Source: Microbacterium sp. ABRD28
Lineage (GTDB): Bacteria > Actinomycetota > Actinomycetes > Actinomycetales > Microbacteriaceae
NCBI RefSeq assembly: GCF_003850245.1
Contig: NZ_CP031015.1
Coordinates: forward strand, 434,001-498,000
Direction of reading: 5' to 3'
DNA length: 64,000 nucleotides
Position 1 is the stretch's first letter; each line of letters starts with the position of its first letter. Positions 32,386 through 41,365 of the stretch are shown in pieces. Under the pieces are notes generated by a model, which worked only from the letters and a program-made list of their open reading frames with translations, did no database searches and was not told the DNA's origin. A program made the translations under genes and the position numbers.

Positions 32386-33617
32386 GCGCCGATCCGCGCC
32401 GCGTGCTGGAGGCCGTGTGGCGCATGGAGGGTGCGCGTATCGTCGCCGCGGTGGCGAAGGCGACCGGCGACGTCGTCCTCGCCGAGGATGTCGCGCAGGA
32501 AGCGATCGTCGAGGCCCTGGGCTCGTGGCGCGAGCACGGCGTGCCCGACAACCCGGGTGCGTGGCTGACGGCGGTCGCGAAGCGGCGGGCGGTGGACGCC
32601 TGGCGACGCCGGTCGGCGCTCGATGAGCGCCACCGCGCCATGGCGCACGACCTCTCGGAATTGGCCGCGGACGCGTGGGAACCGATCGACGACGATGTGC
32701 TGCGGCTTGTGTTCACCGCGTGCCACCCGGCGCTCTCGCGGGAATCGCAGGTCGCCCTCTCCCTGCGGGTCGTCGGAGGGCTCACGACCGTTGAGATCGC
32801 GCGGATGCTGCTGGTGCCCGTGCCGACGGTGCAGGCGCGCATCACCCGGGCGAAGAAGACCCTGCAGGCTGCGAAGGTACCGTTCGAGACGCCTGATCCT
32901 GCGGAGTGGCCGGCTCGGCTGCAGACCGTTCTGAGCGTGGTGTATCTGATCTACACCGAGGGGTATGCCGCCACGAGCGGTGACCGGTGGGTGCGCGCCG
33001 ACCTGGCCGACGAGGCGTTGCGGCTCGGTCGCATGCTCGCCGGGTTGATGCCGCGCGAGGCCGACGCGTGGGCCCTGCTGGCAGTGATGGAGCTCCAGGC
33101 CTCACGGTTCGGGGCGCGGACGGATGCCGGGGGGCAGCCCGTGCTGCTGGCGGATCAGGACCGCGCCCGGTGGGACCGGGCCCAGATCGCGCGGGGGCGC
33201 GCCGCGCTCGCGCGAGCCGACGTCGTCGGGCGCGGGCGGGGCGCGTACGCGTTGCAGGCGGCGATCGCCGAGCAGCACGCGATCGCCCCGACCTTCGCCG
33301 ACACCGACTGGGAGCAGATCGTCGTGCTGTACGAGGTGCTGGGCCGGATCGCCCCGAGCCCGGTGGTCGACCTCAACCACGCGGTCGCCGTCTCGATGTC
33401 CGTCGGACCGGGCACGGCGCTGGCGATGGTCGACCGGCTAATCGCGCAGGGCGCGCTGCGCGGCTCGCACCTCATCCCGAGTGTGCGCGGCGAGCTGCTC
33501 GCTCAGCTCGGCCGGGCGGAGGAGGCCCGCGCCGAGCTCCTGGCCGCGGCGGCGCTGACAGGCAACGAGCGCGAGGCCGAGGTGCTGCGGGCGAAGGCCG
33601 CCGCGGTCGGTGGGTGA
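32382..33617 (+). CDS. ECF42-type RNA polymerase sigma factor
   Basis: 411 residues. The N-terminus holds sigma-2 (VVLAEDVAQEAIVEAL, NPGAWLTAVAKRRAVDAWRRR) and sigma-4 (SRESQVALSLRVVGGLTTVEIARMLLVPVPTVQARITRAKK). The long C-terminal TPR-like extension (TEGYAATSGD...RADLADEALRLGRMLAGLMP...) defines the ECF42 group, which uses that extension instead of a classical anti-sigma factor. The true start is the ATGA-overlapping ATG; the frame open far upstream is non-coding. Target promoter unknown. Confidence 0.93.
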   Translation: MSADPRRVLEAVWRMEGARIVAAVAKATGDVVLAEDVAQEAIVEALGSWREHGVPDNPGAWLTAVAKRRAVDAWRRRSALDERHRAMAHDLSELAADAWEPIDDDVLRLVFTACHPALSRESQVALSLRVVGGLTTVEIARMLLVPVPTVQARITRAKKTLQAAKVPFETPDPAEWPARLQTVLSVVYLIYTEGYAATSGDRWVRADLADEALRLGRMLAGLMPREADAWALLAVMELQASRFGARTDAGGQPVLLADQDRARWDRAQIARGRAALARADVVGRGRGAYALQAAIAEQHAIAPTFADTDWEQIVVLYEVLGRIAPSPVVDLNHAVAVSMSVGPGTALAMVDRLIAQGALRGSHLIPSVRGELLAQLGRAEEARAELLAAAALTGNEREAEVLRAKAAAVGG

Positions 33618-33632
33618 TCCGCGTCGTCCCGC

Positions 33633-33704
33633 ACTCCTGCAAATCCCCGGCCGAAAGGCGGGGAAAACACTTGCTGCGCGCCCTGCGCTCGATTCTGCAG
33701 GAGT
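33633..33704. other. Structured intergenic element, nested inverted repeats
   Basis: Nine-base perfect outer arms ACTCCTGCA / TGCAGGAGT enclose a smaller hairpin (CCCCG at 33645-33649 with CGGGG at 33659-33663 around a GAAA-type loop). Lies just after the sigma factor stop. May be a 3' RNA structure or a member of an intergenic repeat family; I cannot tell from one copy. Confidence 0.5.
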
Positions 33705-33717
33705 TGAGGACACTCCG

Positions 33718-33743
33718 CCGCGTCGGCGGACCCGCCGACGCGG
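33718..33743. terminator. Hairpin terminator after the sigma factor gene
   Basis: Twelve-base perfect G/C-rich arms separated by two bases (33718-33729, 33732-33743). Stable stem, short T-containing tail. Likely ends the YciI/sigma transcript before the next operon. Confidence 0.7.
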
Positions 33744-33827
33744 GTTGAGCGGCAAGCACGCGCGCCCTAGGCTCGCGGCAGAGCGTCACACCCCGATTCG
33801 GCACCACCCTCGCGAAAGCAGGTTCCG

Positions 33828-34421
33828 ATGGCCCAGTTCACCCGCGGATTCGGCTCGCGTCGGCGTGACGCCGACCCGGATCTCCCGCCCGGCCAGTACC
33901 TCACCACCGACTTCCCCGTCCTCTCCGCGGGCCCCACACCGCGCATTCCGCTTTCGGAATGGTCGTTCTCCATCCGCACCGAGACCGGTGAGACGGCGCG
34001 GTGGAGCTGGGACGACTTCACCGCTCTGCCGTCGGAGGAGGTGTCGACCGACATCCACTGCGTCACGCGATGGTCGAAGCTCGGCACCTCGTGGCGGGGC
34101 GTCGCCCTCGACACGCTCTTCGAAGACGTCGAGACGAGCTTCGACTACGTCATGGCCCACTCCTACGGCGGGTACACCACGAACGTGCCGCTCGAGGACC
34201 TGCTCGACGGCAAGGCCTGGATCGCGTACGAGTTCGACGGTGAGCCGCTCGACCCCGAACACGGAGGCCCCGCCCGCCTCCTGGTACCGCACCTCTACTT
34301 CTGGAAGAGCGCCAAGTGGGTGCGGGGCCTCGTCATGCAGCAGCACGACGATCCCGGGTTCTGGGAGCAGAACGGCTATCACCTGCGCGGCGACCCCTGG
34401 CTGGAGGAGCGGTACTGGTGA
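33828..34421 (+). CDS. Molybdopterin-dependent (sulfite oxidase-like) oxidoreductase
   Basis: 197 residues forming the SUOX/MsrP-type Moco domain only. FPVLSAGPTPRIPLSEWSF opens the domain; DIHCVTRWSKLGTSWRGV supplies the molybdenum-coordinating Cys and cofactor contacts, and AHSYGGYTTNVPL follows. No Tat signal is evident, so it is probably cytoplasmic. Co-translated with a ferredoxin-reductase-like protein (GTGA), which probably transfers electrons. Natural substrate unknown. Confidence 0.9.
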   Translation: MAQFTRGFGSRRRDADPDLPPGQYLTTDFPVLSAGPTPRIPLSEWSFSIRTETGETARWSWDDFTALPSEEVSTDIHCVTRWSKLGTSWRGVALDTLFEDVETSFDYVMAHSYGGYTTNVPLEDLLDGKAWIAYEFDGEPLDPEHGGPARLLVPHLYFWKSAKWVRGLVMQQHDDPGFWEQNGYHLRGDPWLEERYW

Positions 34422-35137
34422 GGACGACCGGGTGGCTTGCCGCGCGCATCGCCGCGGTCCGGCCGACCACGAGCCACGCGCGCGTCCTCACCCTCGACGT
34501 CCCCGGCTGGCCCGGCAACGATCCGGGCCAGCACCTCGACATCCGCCTCACCGCGGAAGACGGCTACCAGGCCGAGCGGTCGTACTCGATCGCCTCGTCA
34601 GGGCCGGGCGAACGCGTCGAACTCGCGGTGGACACTGTGCCCGACGGCGAGGTCTCGCCCTACCTCGTCGACGTGGCCGAGGTCGGCGACGTGCTCGAGG
34701 TGAAAGGCCCACTCGGCGCATACTTCGTGTGGCATGAGTCCGACCCCGACCCGGTGCAGCTCGTTGCGGGCGGATCGGGGATCGTGCCCCTCCTCGCGAT
34801 GGCGCGAGCGCACGACCGGTCGGAAAGCCCCGTGCCCTTCCGCCTGCTCTACTCGGTGCGCAGCCCCGACGACGCCCTCTACCGCGACGAGATCCTCGAC
34901 CTCGCCGGTCGCTCCCTGGACCTCACGTGGGCGTACACCCGCGCCGCCCCCGAGGGCTGGCCGGAGCCCGTCGGCCGGTTGACGCCCGACCGGGTCGCCG
35001 CGGCGACATGGCCGCCCGCGCGGCATCCGCTCACCTTCATCTGCGGACCGACCCGCTTCGTGGAAGCCGCGGCGGACGCGATGGTCGCCACCGGTCATGA
35101 CCCGGCGCGCGTGCGCACCGAACGATTCGGAGGATGA
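34418..35137 (+). CDS. FAD/NAD(P)-binding ferredoxin reductase-like protein
   Basis: 239 residues: FAD-binding barrel with ERSYSIASSGPG (RxYS motif), then NAD-binding domain with LVAGGSGIVPLLAMAR and terminal FICGPTRFVEAAADAM. GTG at 34418 overlaps the oxidoreductase stop. The partner Moco protein has no heme or other redox domain, so this flavoprotein likely links it to NAD(P)H. Followed by an ATGA-overlapping zinc-ribbon gene. Confidence 0.9.
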   Translation: MRTTGWLAARIAAVRPTTSHARVLTLDVPGWPGNDPGQHLDIRLTAEDGYQAERSYSIASSGPGERVELAVDTVPDGEVSPYLVDVAEVGDVLEVKGPLGAYFVWHESDPDPVQLVAGGSGIVPLLAMARAHDRSESPVPFRLLYSVRSPDDALYRDEILDLAGRSLDLTWAYTRAAPEGWPEPVGRLTPDRVAAATWPPARHPLTFICGPTRFVEAAADAMVATGHDPARVRTERFGG

Positions 35138-35484
35138 CGATGTCCGACGACCCCACCCGCGTCTCCCACGCCACACACCCCGGCCGGGACGACCCTCACA
35201 CGGCGCACGTCGTCGACGGAAACGCCGTAGTAGGCGCCCTGGAGGATCTCCTCGCGGGTGACCTCAGCATGCTGATCGTCGAGTGCGGCGGCTGTCACAC
35301 CGCGGCGCCGCTCGCGGAATGGCAGGTCGAGGCCGACCGCGACGCGTTCATCGTGCGGTGCCGGTCGTGCACGCACACCCTGTGGACGCTGATGCGCACC
35401 GGCGACGTCCCCTCGCTGCTCATCGCCGGAGGTTGCGGTCTGCGCCGTGCGCCTGACGACGCGGAGCGGCATCCGGCCGGGTGA
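35134..35484 (+). CDS. DUF6510-type zinc-ribbon protein
   Basis: 116 residues; a helical part (NAVVGALEDLLAGDLSMLIVECGGC) followed by CxxC pairs (ECGGC and RCRSC), giving a four-Cys zinc ribbon, and a short tail. Consistently found beside this Moco oxidoreductase/reductase pair in actinobacteria as far as I recall. ATG at 35134 (ATGA overlap) or at 35140. Function unknown; may bind cofactor or nucleic acid. Confidence 0.72.
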   Translation: MTMSDDPTRVSHATHPGRDDPHTAHVVDGNAVVGALEDLLAGDLSMLIVECGGCHTAAPLAEWQVEADRDAFIVRCRSCTHTLWTLMRTGDVPSLLIAGGCGLRRAPDDAERHPAG

Positions 35485-35526
35485 CCCACCCGCTCGCGAC
35501 CCGCAGTCCGGCGACGACGCCGCCGC

Positions 35527-36369
35527 TCAGTCCAGGGCGTGATCGGCGCGTCGCTCGGGAAGTCGCAGCACGGCCTGGACCGGCAGGTGGTCCGAGGGCC
35601 GGCGGCCCTGCGGGGCCGACGGGTTGATCGCGACGCGCTCCACCTCGATGTCGCGTGTGACGACGATCCAGTCGATGCGCTTCCGGCCCACGCGGGGATC
35701 ACCGTAGTTCGGGAAGGTGCCCCATTCGGGCGTGACCCGCTCGTCGGCGACCGCCCAGGCGTCTCGCAGCGCCGCATCCCGCAGCAGCTCCCTGATCGGC
35801 ACCGTCCCCTCCCCGGAGTTGAGGTCGCCCACCACCACGCCCGGGAGCGCCGTCTCGGCAACGAGGAGGCGCACGGCCTCGGCCGAGCGACGCCTCGCCG
35901 TCCGGGAGATGTGGTCGAAGTGCGTGTTCACCACGACGAACGCCGCGGATGTCGCCCGGTCGCGCAGCCGCGCGATGACCGCGACGCGGGGCACCCTGTT
36001 GCCCCACGAACGCGATCCGGGCTCATCCGGATGGTCCGACAGGGCGATCTGCCGCCAGCTCTCGAGCTCGAGGCGGTCGGCGTCGAAGAAGAGCGGGCAG
36101 GCTTCTCCCCCGCCATCCCGGCGTCGTCCGTGACCGATCGCCACGTAACCCGGGCCGAGCGCGGCATGGACGTCGCGCGCCTGGTCGGGGAGAGCCTCCT
36201 GCACACCCAGGACGTGGGGCCGTTCCGCTCCCAGCAGTGCGGCGACCGCGGCTCGCCGGTGACTCCACCGGTCCACGCGCCGCAGCGTCGGAGAAAGCCG
36301 ACGGCGGATGTTGAAGGTCATGACGTGCAGGGCGGGCGGCGCCACGGGTCCGATCAGGGGGGACGACAT
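35527..36369 (-). CDS. Endonuclease/exonuclease/phosphatase-family protein
   Basis: 280 residues with the EEP fold: VMTFNIRRR start, catalytic Glu in GVQEALPDQ, VNTHFDH, VVGDLNSGEG and C-terminal PSDHLPV with the catalytic His. Relatives cut nucleic acids or phosphodiester and phosphomonoester lipids or metabolites. No signal peptide, so intracellular. ATG 36369; five bases separate it from the small upstream gene. Confidence 0.9.
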   Translation of the reverse strand: MSSPLIGPVAPPALHVMTFNIRRRLSPTLRRVDRWSHRRAAVAALLGAERPHVLGVQEALPDQARDVHAALGPGYVAIGHGRRRDGGGEACPLFFDADRLELESWRQIALSDHPDEPGSRSWGNRVPRVAVIARLRDRATSAAFVVVNTHFDHISRTARRRSAEAVRLLVAETALPGVVVGDLNSGEGTVPIRELLRDAALRDAWAVADERVTPEWGTFPNYGDPRVGRKRIDWIVVTRDIEVERVAINPSAPQGRRPSDHLPVQAVLRLPERRADHALD

Positions 36370-36374
36370 CCCTT

Positions 36375-36572
36375 TCAGGCGCCCGAGATGCGGGTCCAGG
36401 CGGCCTTTCCCTCGGCGCGACGGGCCGCTTCGTACGGAGACGGAGTCGCGGCCTGCCCGACCCGGAGCGTGTCGTCATGCGGCGTCGACGTCTTGCGTCG
36501 AGGCCGGGTGACCCACAACGCCACCGCCGTGACACCGGCGGCGATGCCTCCGAGTGCCAACAGCTCGATCAT
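36375..36572 (-). CDS. Small single-pass membrane protein
   Basis: 65 residues: one membrane helix (MIELLALGGIAAGVTAVALWV), then a basic cluster RPRRKT and a hydrophilic tail ending AAWTRISGA. Same direction as and five bases before the EEP gene. No known function; ORF judged real from spacing and composition. Confidence 0.55.
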   Translation of the reverse strand: MIELLALGGIAAGVTAVALWVTRPRRKTSTPHDDTLRVGQAATPSPYEAARRAEGKAAWTRISGA

Positions 36573-36612
36573 GCTCAGAGCGTACGCCCGCGCGGCGGGC
36601 GGGAGGGCCGGA

Positions 36613-37209
36613 TCAGTGGATCGACGCGTCCGCTTCGGTCAGCCGCCAGGAGTGGAACACCACGGTCAGTCCGGCGCGAGACGGCGCGGCGACGAGCGGA
36701 CCCGCCGATGCCTCGGCGGCGCCGTCGAACGGCGCCAGCCGCAGCAGCCGCATCGGCTCGCCGGCCACACCGCCGCGCACCGTGATCGCGTCGTCACCCC
36801 GGCTCACCCGGATGACCAGGCGATGGCCGCTCCACCCGGGCACGGCGCCGACCGACCAGTCCGAACGCCGGTCGGTGACGACGGCGCCCGCACCGAGCTC
36901 ACCATCGCAGAACTCCACACCGCTCTTGATCCAGCGCTCCTCGTCGATCCGCACGAAGATCCCGGCCTGATCGAACTGCTCGGTGAAATCGGCCGTGAAC
37001 TCGACTTCCATCGCCGAACCGACGGGGAACGGGGCGATGAGCCCGTGCTCGGAGGCGTGCTCGAAGCCGTACGCGGTGCGCAGCCAGGCGTCGCTGCCTT
37101 CGACGGCCGTGACGACCAGGTCGTCACCGCGCCGTTCGGCGGAGACGGGCTCGTGGGTCCAACGCCCCTCGGACCAATCGAGACGGCGGGGAGAGATCGA
37201 GGTGCTCAT
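36613..37209 (-). CDS. DUF1349-family protein (concanavalin-like fold)
   Basis: 198 residues matching DUF1349: GSDAWLRTAYGFEHASEHGL, FTEQFDQAGIFVRIDEERWIKSGVEF and DWSVGAVPGW. The family has a laminin-G/lectin-like sandwich and may bind sugars; no catalytic evidence. ATG at 37209 overlaps the zinc-ribbon gene stop (ATGA). Confidence 0.85.
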   Translation of the reverse strand: MSTSISPRRLDWSEGRWTHEPVSAERRGDDLVVTAVEGSDAWLRTAYGFEHASEHGLIAPFPVGSAMEVEFTADFTEQFDQAGIFVRIDEERWIKSGVEFCDGELGAGAVVTDRRSDWSVGAVPGWSGHRLVIRVSRGDDAITVRGGVAGEPMRLLRLAPFDGAAEASAGPLVAAPSRAGLTVVFHSWRLTEADASIH

Positions 37210-37631
37210 GCCTCCATCGTCGCACCGGAGGCGGGGCTGCGCCGGATGCGGATCGGCCCCTTCGCCGTCGACGGGTCGACCACACGGCCGCCCTGGGTGA
37301 TCTCCACTTCACCTGCCGCGACGAGGCGCCGCGCGGCCCGCCGCGCGGGCTCCATCAGCTCACGCCATTCCTCGCCGCCGACGGCCTTCGCCGCTTCGGA
37401 CGGACACATCGACGAGCTCGCCGCACGCGACGCGAGGGTCTGCCGGATCGACGCCTCGAGCTCACGGTCGATGGGCGTCACACCGCGGCGGCGGCACGCA
37501 TCGGAGCAGTACTTCACCGCGTCCCAGTTCGCCGCCCATCGGGCGCGGTACTCCATGGTGCGGCCGCAGGACGCGCAGATCTTCGGATGCCGCGGCTCGG
37601 CGGCATCCGAACCTCTCCGTGCGCGACCCAT
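37206..37631 (-). CDS. DUF2256 and DUF3253 two-domain protein
   Basis: 141 residues. First a zinc-ribbon (HPKICASCGRTMEYRARW...VKYCSDACRRRG, the DUF2256 pattern) then a winged-helix-like DUF3253 (LEASIRQTLASRAASSSMCPSEAAKAVG...GEVEITQGGRVVD). The fusion is common in actinobacteria and proteobacteria near photolyase or oxidoreductase genes; function unknown. Divergent pressure from neighbours is absent; it leads the pair with DUF1349. Confidence 0.85.
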   Translation of the reverse strand: MGRARRGSDAAEPRHPKICASCGRTMEYRARWAANWDAVKYCSDACRRRGVTPIDRELEASIRQTLASRAASSSMCPSEAAKAVGGEEWRELMEPARRAARRLVAAGEVEITQGGRVVDPSTAKGPIRIRRSPASGATMEA

Positions 37632-37658
37632 GTCTCCATGGTGCCGCGCGAGAGAGGG

Positions 37659-38564
37659 TCAGAGGGCCGGACGACCCGTCGTCGTCATCGTGATCTCGCG
37701 GGCTCCCTCGACGTCGCGGGCTCCGAGGGCCACTGACACCGACGAGAAGGCGCCGAGGCGCGCGGCGTGGGTGCCGCCGCAGGGGATCTCGACCGTGGCG
37801 TCCGGAAGCTCGCACACCCAGGCGCGGCGCGACGACAGTCCGTCTCCGTCGCGCTCGATGCGGACGGCGGCGTCGGAGACTACCCATTCCGCGAGCAGCA
37901 TGTTCGCGTGCGATTCGATCGCGGGGAGGTCATCGAGCCCGGCGGCGGAGAAACCCTTCCGCCGCAACGACTTGCCGACCCGGTAGACGTCCACCGAACC
38001 CTCGGGATGGATGCGGCTCGTCTGGATCGCCAGTGCGTCGAAGTCGGGGTGGCCGAGCGCATCCCTCATGACGTCTTTCGTCCACGCCCCCGCGAGGGCG
38101 GCATTCAGGGCGAGGGAGGCGAGGTGGCAGACGGTGTGTCCGGACGAGAGCGCGGCGCGATGATCGGCATCGACGACCGCGTCCACCTCGGCGCCCACCG
38201 CGGGCGCCGAGCCCTCGACGATGTGCGCGACGACGAAGACCCAGCCCTCCGTCCCGATCCGCACGGGCAGGTCGGACCCGAGGAAGAGGCGACCGTCCTG
38301 GATGCCACCGACCACCGCGTCGACGACGGGGAACGTCTGCCCTGCGGCCTCGAGGGTCGCGCGGTCGGCGGGCTGATCGGGCCAGGCCGCGGTGACGGGA
38401 TGCACGCACGTGACGTCGAGCAGGACAGCGGAACGCCCGTCGCCGAGTTCCTCGACATGCAGCACCCGTCCGGTGCTCGATGTGGCGCCCTGGGGGTACG
38501 TCACGACGGTGTCGGTGTCGGGCAGGCCGGTCGGGGCGGAAGGGGTGACGCGAGGCTCGGGCAC
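37659..38564 (-). CDS. AlaX-like aminoacyl-tRNA editing-domain protein
   Basis: 301 residues related to the AlaRS editing domain. The zinc ligands appear as SSGHTVCHLASLAL (HxxxH) and PCGGTHAARLGAF (CxxxH). The N-terminal 90 residues form the beta-barrel cap typical of AlaX. Such free-standing proteins hydrolyse Ser- or Gly-tRNA(Ala), though some relatives have other metal-dependent hydrolase roles. GTG start at 38564, divergent from the alcohol dehydrogenase. Confidence 0.82.
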   Translation of the reverse strand: MPEPRVTPSAPTGLPDTDTVVTYPQGATSSTGRVLHVEELGDGRSAVLLDVTCVHPVTAAWPDQPADRATLEAAGQTFPVVDAVVGGIQDGRLFLGSDLPVRIGTEGWVFVVAHIVEGSAPAVGAEVDAVVDADHRAALSSGHTVCHLASLALNAALAGAWTKDVMRDALGHPDFDALAIQTSRIHPEGSVDVYRVGKSLRRKGFSAAGLDDLPAIESHANMLLAEWVVSDAAVRIERDGDGLSSRRAWVCELPDATVEIPCGGTHAARLGAFSSVSVALGARDVEGAREITMTTTGRPAL

Positions 38565-38606
38565 GCCCCCACCCTAGACGGCGGTCGGGGCGGGTAGATT
38601 CGCCCT

Positions 38607-39659
38607 GTGCGCGCCGTCCTCATCCATGCCGTCCGCGGCATGCCCACCGTGACCGACGTCGCCGAGCTCGCGGCGCCAGAGGGAGGCGTCGTCGTCGACG
38701 TCCGCGCGACGGGCCTGTGCCGCAGCGACTGGCACGCCTGGGCCGGCCGCGACGAGATCACCTTCCCGCACGTGCCCGGCCACGAACTGGCGGGCGTCGT
38801 CTCCGAGCTCGGCGCGGGCGTCGCCCGTTTCCGTGTCGGCGACCGCGTCACGGTGCCCTTCGTCTGCGGGTGCGGAACGTGCGAGTGGTGCCGGGCGGGG
38901 GATGCCCAGGTGTGCCCCGACCAGCAGCAGCCGGGGTTCACCCACTGGGGATCCTTCGCGGAGAGGGTGGCCCTCCACGCCGCCGACACGAATCTCGTCG
39001 CCCTCCCCGACGCGGTGTCGTTCGAGGCCGCCGCTGCGCTCGGCTGCCGGTTCGCGACGGCCTTCCGGGCGCTGACCGCCCGGGCCCGCGTCGCGCCCGG
39101 CGAATGGGTGACCGTGGTGGGGGCGGGCGGCGTGGGCCTCAGCATCGTGATGATCGCGGTCGCCCTCGGCGCGAGGGTGATCGCCATCGACACCAACCCC
39201 CGCGCGCTCGCGGTGGCGAGCCGCCTCGGTGCGGCGCACGTCGTCGTCGGGGGCGCGGACGCACCGCCCGTCCCCGATGTCGTCCGCGAGCTGACCGGCG
39301 GCGGTTCGCACGTCTCGGTCGACGCGGTCGGCAGCGCTCAGACCGCCGCGGATGCGGTGCTGAGCCTCCGCCGCCGCGGACGGCACGTGCAGATCGGACT
39401 GCTGCCGACGGACGACGGCCGCTCCCCCGTTCCCATGGCGCGTGCGATCGCCTGGGAGCTCGACATCCTCGGCAGCCACGGGATGCCGGCGGCGGACTAC
39501 CCCGGGATGATGGAGCTCGTCGCGGCGGGCAGGCTCCGCCCGCAGGACCTCATCGAGCGCGTGATCGGGCTCGACGAGGCATCCGCGCTCCTCCCCCGCT
39601 TCGACACCGCCGCGCCCGCGGGAATGACGATGATCGACCCGCACCTCGTGCTCCCCTAG
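38607..39659 (+). CDS. Zinc-dependent alcohol dehydrogenase (MDR family)
   Basis: 350 residues. Catalytic zinc ligands in RATGLCRSDWHAWAG and PGHELAGV; structural zinc site CGCGTCEWCRAGDAQVC; Rossmann fold VVGAGGVGLSIVMIA. VAIDTNPRALA (Asp after beta-2) suggests NAD(H). GTG start at 38607. Similar proteins act on threonine, alcohols or sugars; substrate not predictable. Confidence 0.9.
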   Translation: MRAVLIHAVRGMPTVTDVAELAAPEGGVVVDVRATGLCRSDWHAWAGRDEITFPHVPGHELAGVVSELGAGVARFRVGDRVTVPFVCGCGTCEWCRAGDAQVCPDQQQPGFTHWGSFAERVALHAADTNLVALPDAVSFEAAAALGCRFATAFRALTARARVAPGEWVTVVGAGGVGLSIVMIAVALGARVIAIDTNPRALAVASRLGAAHVVVGGADAPPVPDVVRELTGGGSHVSVDAVGSAQTAADAVLSLRRRGRHVQIGLLPTDDGRSPVPMARAIAWELDILGSHGMPAADYPGMMELVAAGRLRPQDLIERVIGLDEASALLPRFDTAAPAGMTMIDPHLVLP

Positions 39660-39685
39660 GATCGCTCCGACGGAGGGGGACGCCG

Positions 39686-40066
39686 ATGACGGCTGGGTAT
39701 GAACCGGGGTACGGCCAGGGTTATGGGCCCGGGTACGCGGCGATGCCGACGCCGCAGCCGGCGCGGAAGAAGATCTTCGACATCCTCGGGCTCATCGCCG
39801 TCATCATCGCGATGGTCGGGCTGGTGCCGACACTCTTCGTCTTCCTCATCGGGCTCATCCCCGAGATGAACGCCATCTGGTGGCTGCTGATCGCCCTCAT
39901 CCCGATGCTCGGCATCGGCGGGGCACTCGTGCTGCTGCTGGCGATCATCGGGTTGATCGTGGGCATCACGCGCAAGCGCCGCTACGGCCTCTCGATCACC
40001 GGCGTCGTGCTGGGTGTCATGATGCTGGTGCCGATCGGACTGCTGTACTTCAGCTCGACCGTGTGA
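39686..40066 (+). CDS. Small membrane protein with Gly/Tyr-rich start
   Basis: 126 residues: soluble start rich in Gly, Tyr and Pro (YEPGYGQGYGPGYAAM), then three hydrophobic segments with a basic turn RKRRYGLS, a pattern common among actinobacterial DUF4190-like proteins. GAGGGGGA lies five bases before the ATG. It overlaps the convergent MFS gene by 17 bases. Confidence 0.75.
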   Translation: MTAGYEPGYGQGYGPGYAAMPTPQPARKKIFDILGLIAVIIAMVGLVPTLFVFLIGLIPEMNAIWWLLIALIPMLGIGGALVLLLAIIGLIVGITRKRRYGLSITGVVLGVMMLVPIGLLYFSSTV

Positions 40067-41363
40067 CACCGGAGGCGCGGGGAACCATTCGCCGCTCGAC
40101 GACCGCCATCACCAGGATCGACGCCATCGCGACGATCGCGAGCCCGATCGTGAGGATCGCCAGCCCGTCGAAGAGCAGCCACTCGGCGAAGACGCCGCCC
40201 AGGACGTTGCCGAGCAGGTAGCCCGCGCCCACGACCACCGAGTACACCCCCATGATCAGACCGCGGTCCTCGCGGAACTCGGACGAGATGTCGCTGAGGT
40301 GGGTGAGGGCGGCGGGGGTGAACCCCGCTTCGAGGAACATCCCCGCGATCACGATCGGGATCGCGACCGCCAGCGGTGCGCCGCGATTGAGCAGCAGCAG
40401 TCCGATCGACGCGACGACCGCGCCCGCCACGGTGACGAAGAGGGTGGGGATCGTCGGCAGGCGGCCGATGAAGAACGCCCACGCCACGATGCACAGGCTG
40501 AAGACGAGCACGTAGACGCCGAGGACGGCGGAGAGGCCCGCCTCGTTGTCGGCGAAGGCGCCGGGGAGGAGCTGGCCCTCGGCGGTGCGGTCGCCGGCGA
40601 GCACGAAGGTGATCTGCGAGGTGACCCAGGTGCCGAGGATGGCGTTGACCGCGATCCACGCCGGCAGGAAAGCGAGCAGGCGCGGTTGGCCGATGATCCG
40701 GATGCGCTCACGGACGCCACGCGTCCGCCGGGGCGTCGCGCCCGCGGCATCCGGTCGCACGAAGACGACCACCAGCAGGGATGCCGCGACATAGACGGCC
40801 GCGAGGGCGACGAACGACCACAGTCCCCACGCTCCGTACAGGAGCGGACCGGTCACCGCTCCGAGCGCGATGCCGCCGGAGGACGACAGCTCGTAGATGC
40901 TCGTCACGCGGCCCCGTCGCATCCGGTCGTCGTCGCTGGCGTCGGCGAGCAGGCCGAGGGTCGCGGGGGCGGCGATCGCGGCTCCCGCCCCGTCGAGGAG
41001 GCGGGATGCCGCGACGACCGCGATCACGAGGGCGGCGGACGGCGCCACGGCGATCAGCGACGCGCCGGGGGTGATGAGGATGCCGGCGGCGGCGAGCAAG
41101 GGCGCCGCGATGAGGAAGACGCGACGCCCCCGCCGGTCGCTCGCCGATCCCGCGATCGGGGCGAGGACGAGCTCGGCGAGGAAGCTCAGCCCCGAGAGCA
41201 CCCCCAGGATGAGGGCGCCGACGGGTGCTCCGGCGCGAGCGAGGTCGACGAAGTAGGCCCCGAGCGCCAGCGCGCCGGCGGCCGACGCGGTGCGCAGGAG
41301 GAACTGGGCGACGAGCACCGCCGGCGTGCCGACGGGGCGCGCTACCGTGCGGGGAGCTGCCAC
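40050..41363 (-). CDS. MFS transporter
   Basis: 437 residues with twelve hydrophobic segments and the loop motif GSASDRRGRRVFLIAA (motif A) between TM2 and TM3, plus a large charged central loop. Drug or metabolite efflux is likely; substrate unknown. GTG at 41363, two bases from the upstream alcohol dehydrogenase stop, so both are probably one unit. Confidence 0.88.
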   Translation of the reverse strand: MAAPRTVARPVGTPAVLVAQFLLRTASAAGALALGAYFVDLARAGAPVGALILGVLSGLSFLAELVLAPIAGSASDRRGRRVFLIAAPLLAAAGILITPGASLIAVAPSAALVIAVVAASRLLDGAGAAIAAPATLGLLADASDDDRMRRGRVTSIYELSSSGGIALGAVTGPLLYGAWGLWSFVALAAVYVAASLLVVVFVRPDAAGATPRRTRGVRERIRIIGQPRLLAFLPAWIAVNAILGTWVTSQITFVLAGDRTAEGQLLPGAFADNEAGLSAVLGVYVLVFSLCIVAWAFFIGRLPTIPTLFVTVAGAVVASIGLLLLNRGAPLAVAIPIVIAGMFLEAGFTPAALTHLSDISSEFREDRGLIMGVYSVVVGAGYLLGNVLGGVFAEWLLFDGLAILTIGLAIVAMASILVMAVVERRMVPRASGVTRSS

Positions 41364-41365
41364 CC

